DNA of 20,253 nucleotides from Elysia marginata (lineage: Eukaryota > Mollusca > Gastropoda > Plakobranchidae): assembly GCA_019649035.1 (NCBI GenBank), contig BMAT01013250.1, forward strand, positions 10,214-30,466, read 5' to 3'. This document shows positions 19,424 to 20,253 of the stretch, in pieces. The notes beneath the pieces were generated by a model that did no database searches, was not told the origin of the DNA, and worked only from the letters and a program-made list of their open reading frames with translations. The position numbers and the translations under genes were made by a program. The stretch's first letter is position 1; every line of letters starts with the position of its first letter.

Positions 19424-20253
19424 GTAAGTAGCTACATGTTGATGGACCTTAGCATACTCCTTGAAAACTTTTCCCATACACTATATATAGGAAACAATAG
19501 GAATATTCCTATTTTCATCCTGCGGGGTGCAGATGCACCTTCCTAATGTTGTAGAAGCGAATGAGCAAGGCTTATTTCACTCTTTGGGGTTTCACTTATT
19601 TTATAAAACTTATACTATTTTGACGTATAAGACGACTTGCTATTCTGTTATAGAAAATTAAATGGCGTACATATGCACCCCAAGGGATGAAATTGAAGGA
19701 TTCCAGCTATATAAAATTTTTTTTTTAATTAATGGGTACAAACACACCACAAACAAATAAAATTTCAAATTCCTGGGGAGGTCATCTGGGGTGAGTAAAT
19801 TATGCATGTGAGAGTCATGAAAGTTGAAGAAGTGATGAAAGGGGTCAATTTAGGAAAGCCAAAAAAATTCATGTTTATAGGTGAAAATTTGAGGATTTTA
19901 GAGCGAAAAAACATGGCATCGGGGTGTGTTTGCTACCCATAAGCAAAAATAGAGTTAACTCAAGATGAAACCTAGTATGAATATCAAGACAATTCTCTCC
20001 TGGCATGTTTTGACATGAGTTTTGCTGTTTGAAGTAAAACTTTTGCTGCAATCGCCTGCCACTGTGGTATAGGACTGCTTGGTACTGGCATTTTTTTGTC
20101 TTGAAGCTGTTCTTCCATAACCTGTTAGTCATGTTGCCTATATGAGGTTGCTCTTAAACACAGCGAACAGTTTAAACGTGTAGGTTTTATGACTACATGA
20201 AGGAAATATAAGCTTTAGGGATTCTTTGAACAGTATAACTCCTCCTTAAATTT
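19424..20253. other. Intron after exon G, incomplete
   Basis: Begins GTAAGT and runs to the window end without a recognisable acceptor plus coding segment. An 85-codon minus frame at 19875-20132 is judged chance. Confidence 0.6.

Noticed and set aside
1..20253. CRISPR array, rRNA, prokaryotic operon or integrated phage
   Set aside because: No spaced direct repeats, RNA gene landmarks or compact gene clusters; the spliced gene and intron structure are animal-like.

Overview
The window is AT-rich animal genomic DNA, read as invertebrate and most likely a mollusc or another lophotrochozoan. The grounds are GT-AG introns of 0.4 to 8.6 kb, long CT and CTGT microsatellites, and a 5'-truncated CR1/L2-type non-LTR retrotransposon with a TAT tail. 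The species cannot be named from the sequence. There is no sign of bacterial operons, ribosome binding sites, CRISPR, rRNA or tRNA.

One plus-strand gene dominates. Seven exons can be assembled by hand at 2733-2906, 3307-3413, 4031-4125, 4863-5054, 9208-9311, 10730-10771 and 19354-19423. All junctions keep one open frame: 784 spliced bases, 261 codons plus one base. The first four exons encode ankyrin repeats and a capping helix pair. The next three encode an acidic, serine-rich linker with a DSW motif and a PxPKVNVAKF motif. This order resembles the ANKRD26 family (centriole and basal-body proteins: N-terminal ankyrins, acidic linker, long C-terminal coiled coil). The 5' ankyrin exons and the coiled-coil 3' part lie outside the window.

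The most interesting feature is a 515-codon exon at 16511-18055, inside the 8.6-kb intron between the sixth exon and the last visible exon. It opens with an ATG in good context, has an in-frame stop just upstream and a TATA-like box about 110 bases upstream. It ends in phase 0 at a GTTGGT donor identical to that of the 42-base exon at 10730-10771. It would therefore splice in frame to the exon at 19354. The simplest reading is an intronic alternative promoter that makes an ankyrin-less isoform with a new disordered S/T/D/E-rich N-terminus. An in-frame internal giant exon is the competing model.

Layout: 1-2732 is a (GA)n tract, a CpG-rich patch, a 3-N assembly gap, AT-rich intron or flank and a (CT)n tract. 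2733-5054 holds the ankyrin exons. 5055-9207 is an intron carrying the CR1/L2 fragment. 9208-10771 holds two acidic-linker exons. 10772-19353 is the large intron with a foldback repeat, pyrimidine-rich DNA and the alternative exon. 19354-19423 is the last exon, followed by intron to the end. Two copies of a small dispersed repeat, one of them a clear foldback, sit in two introns of the gene.
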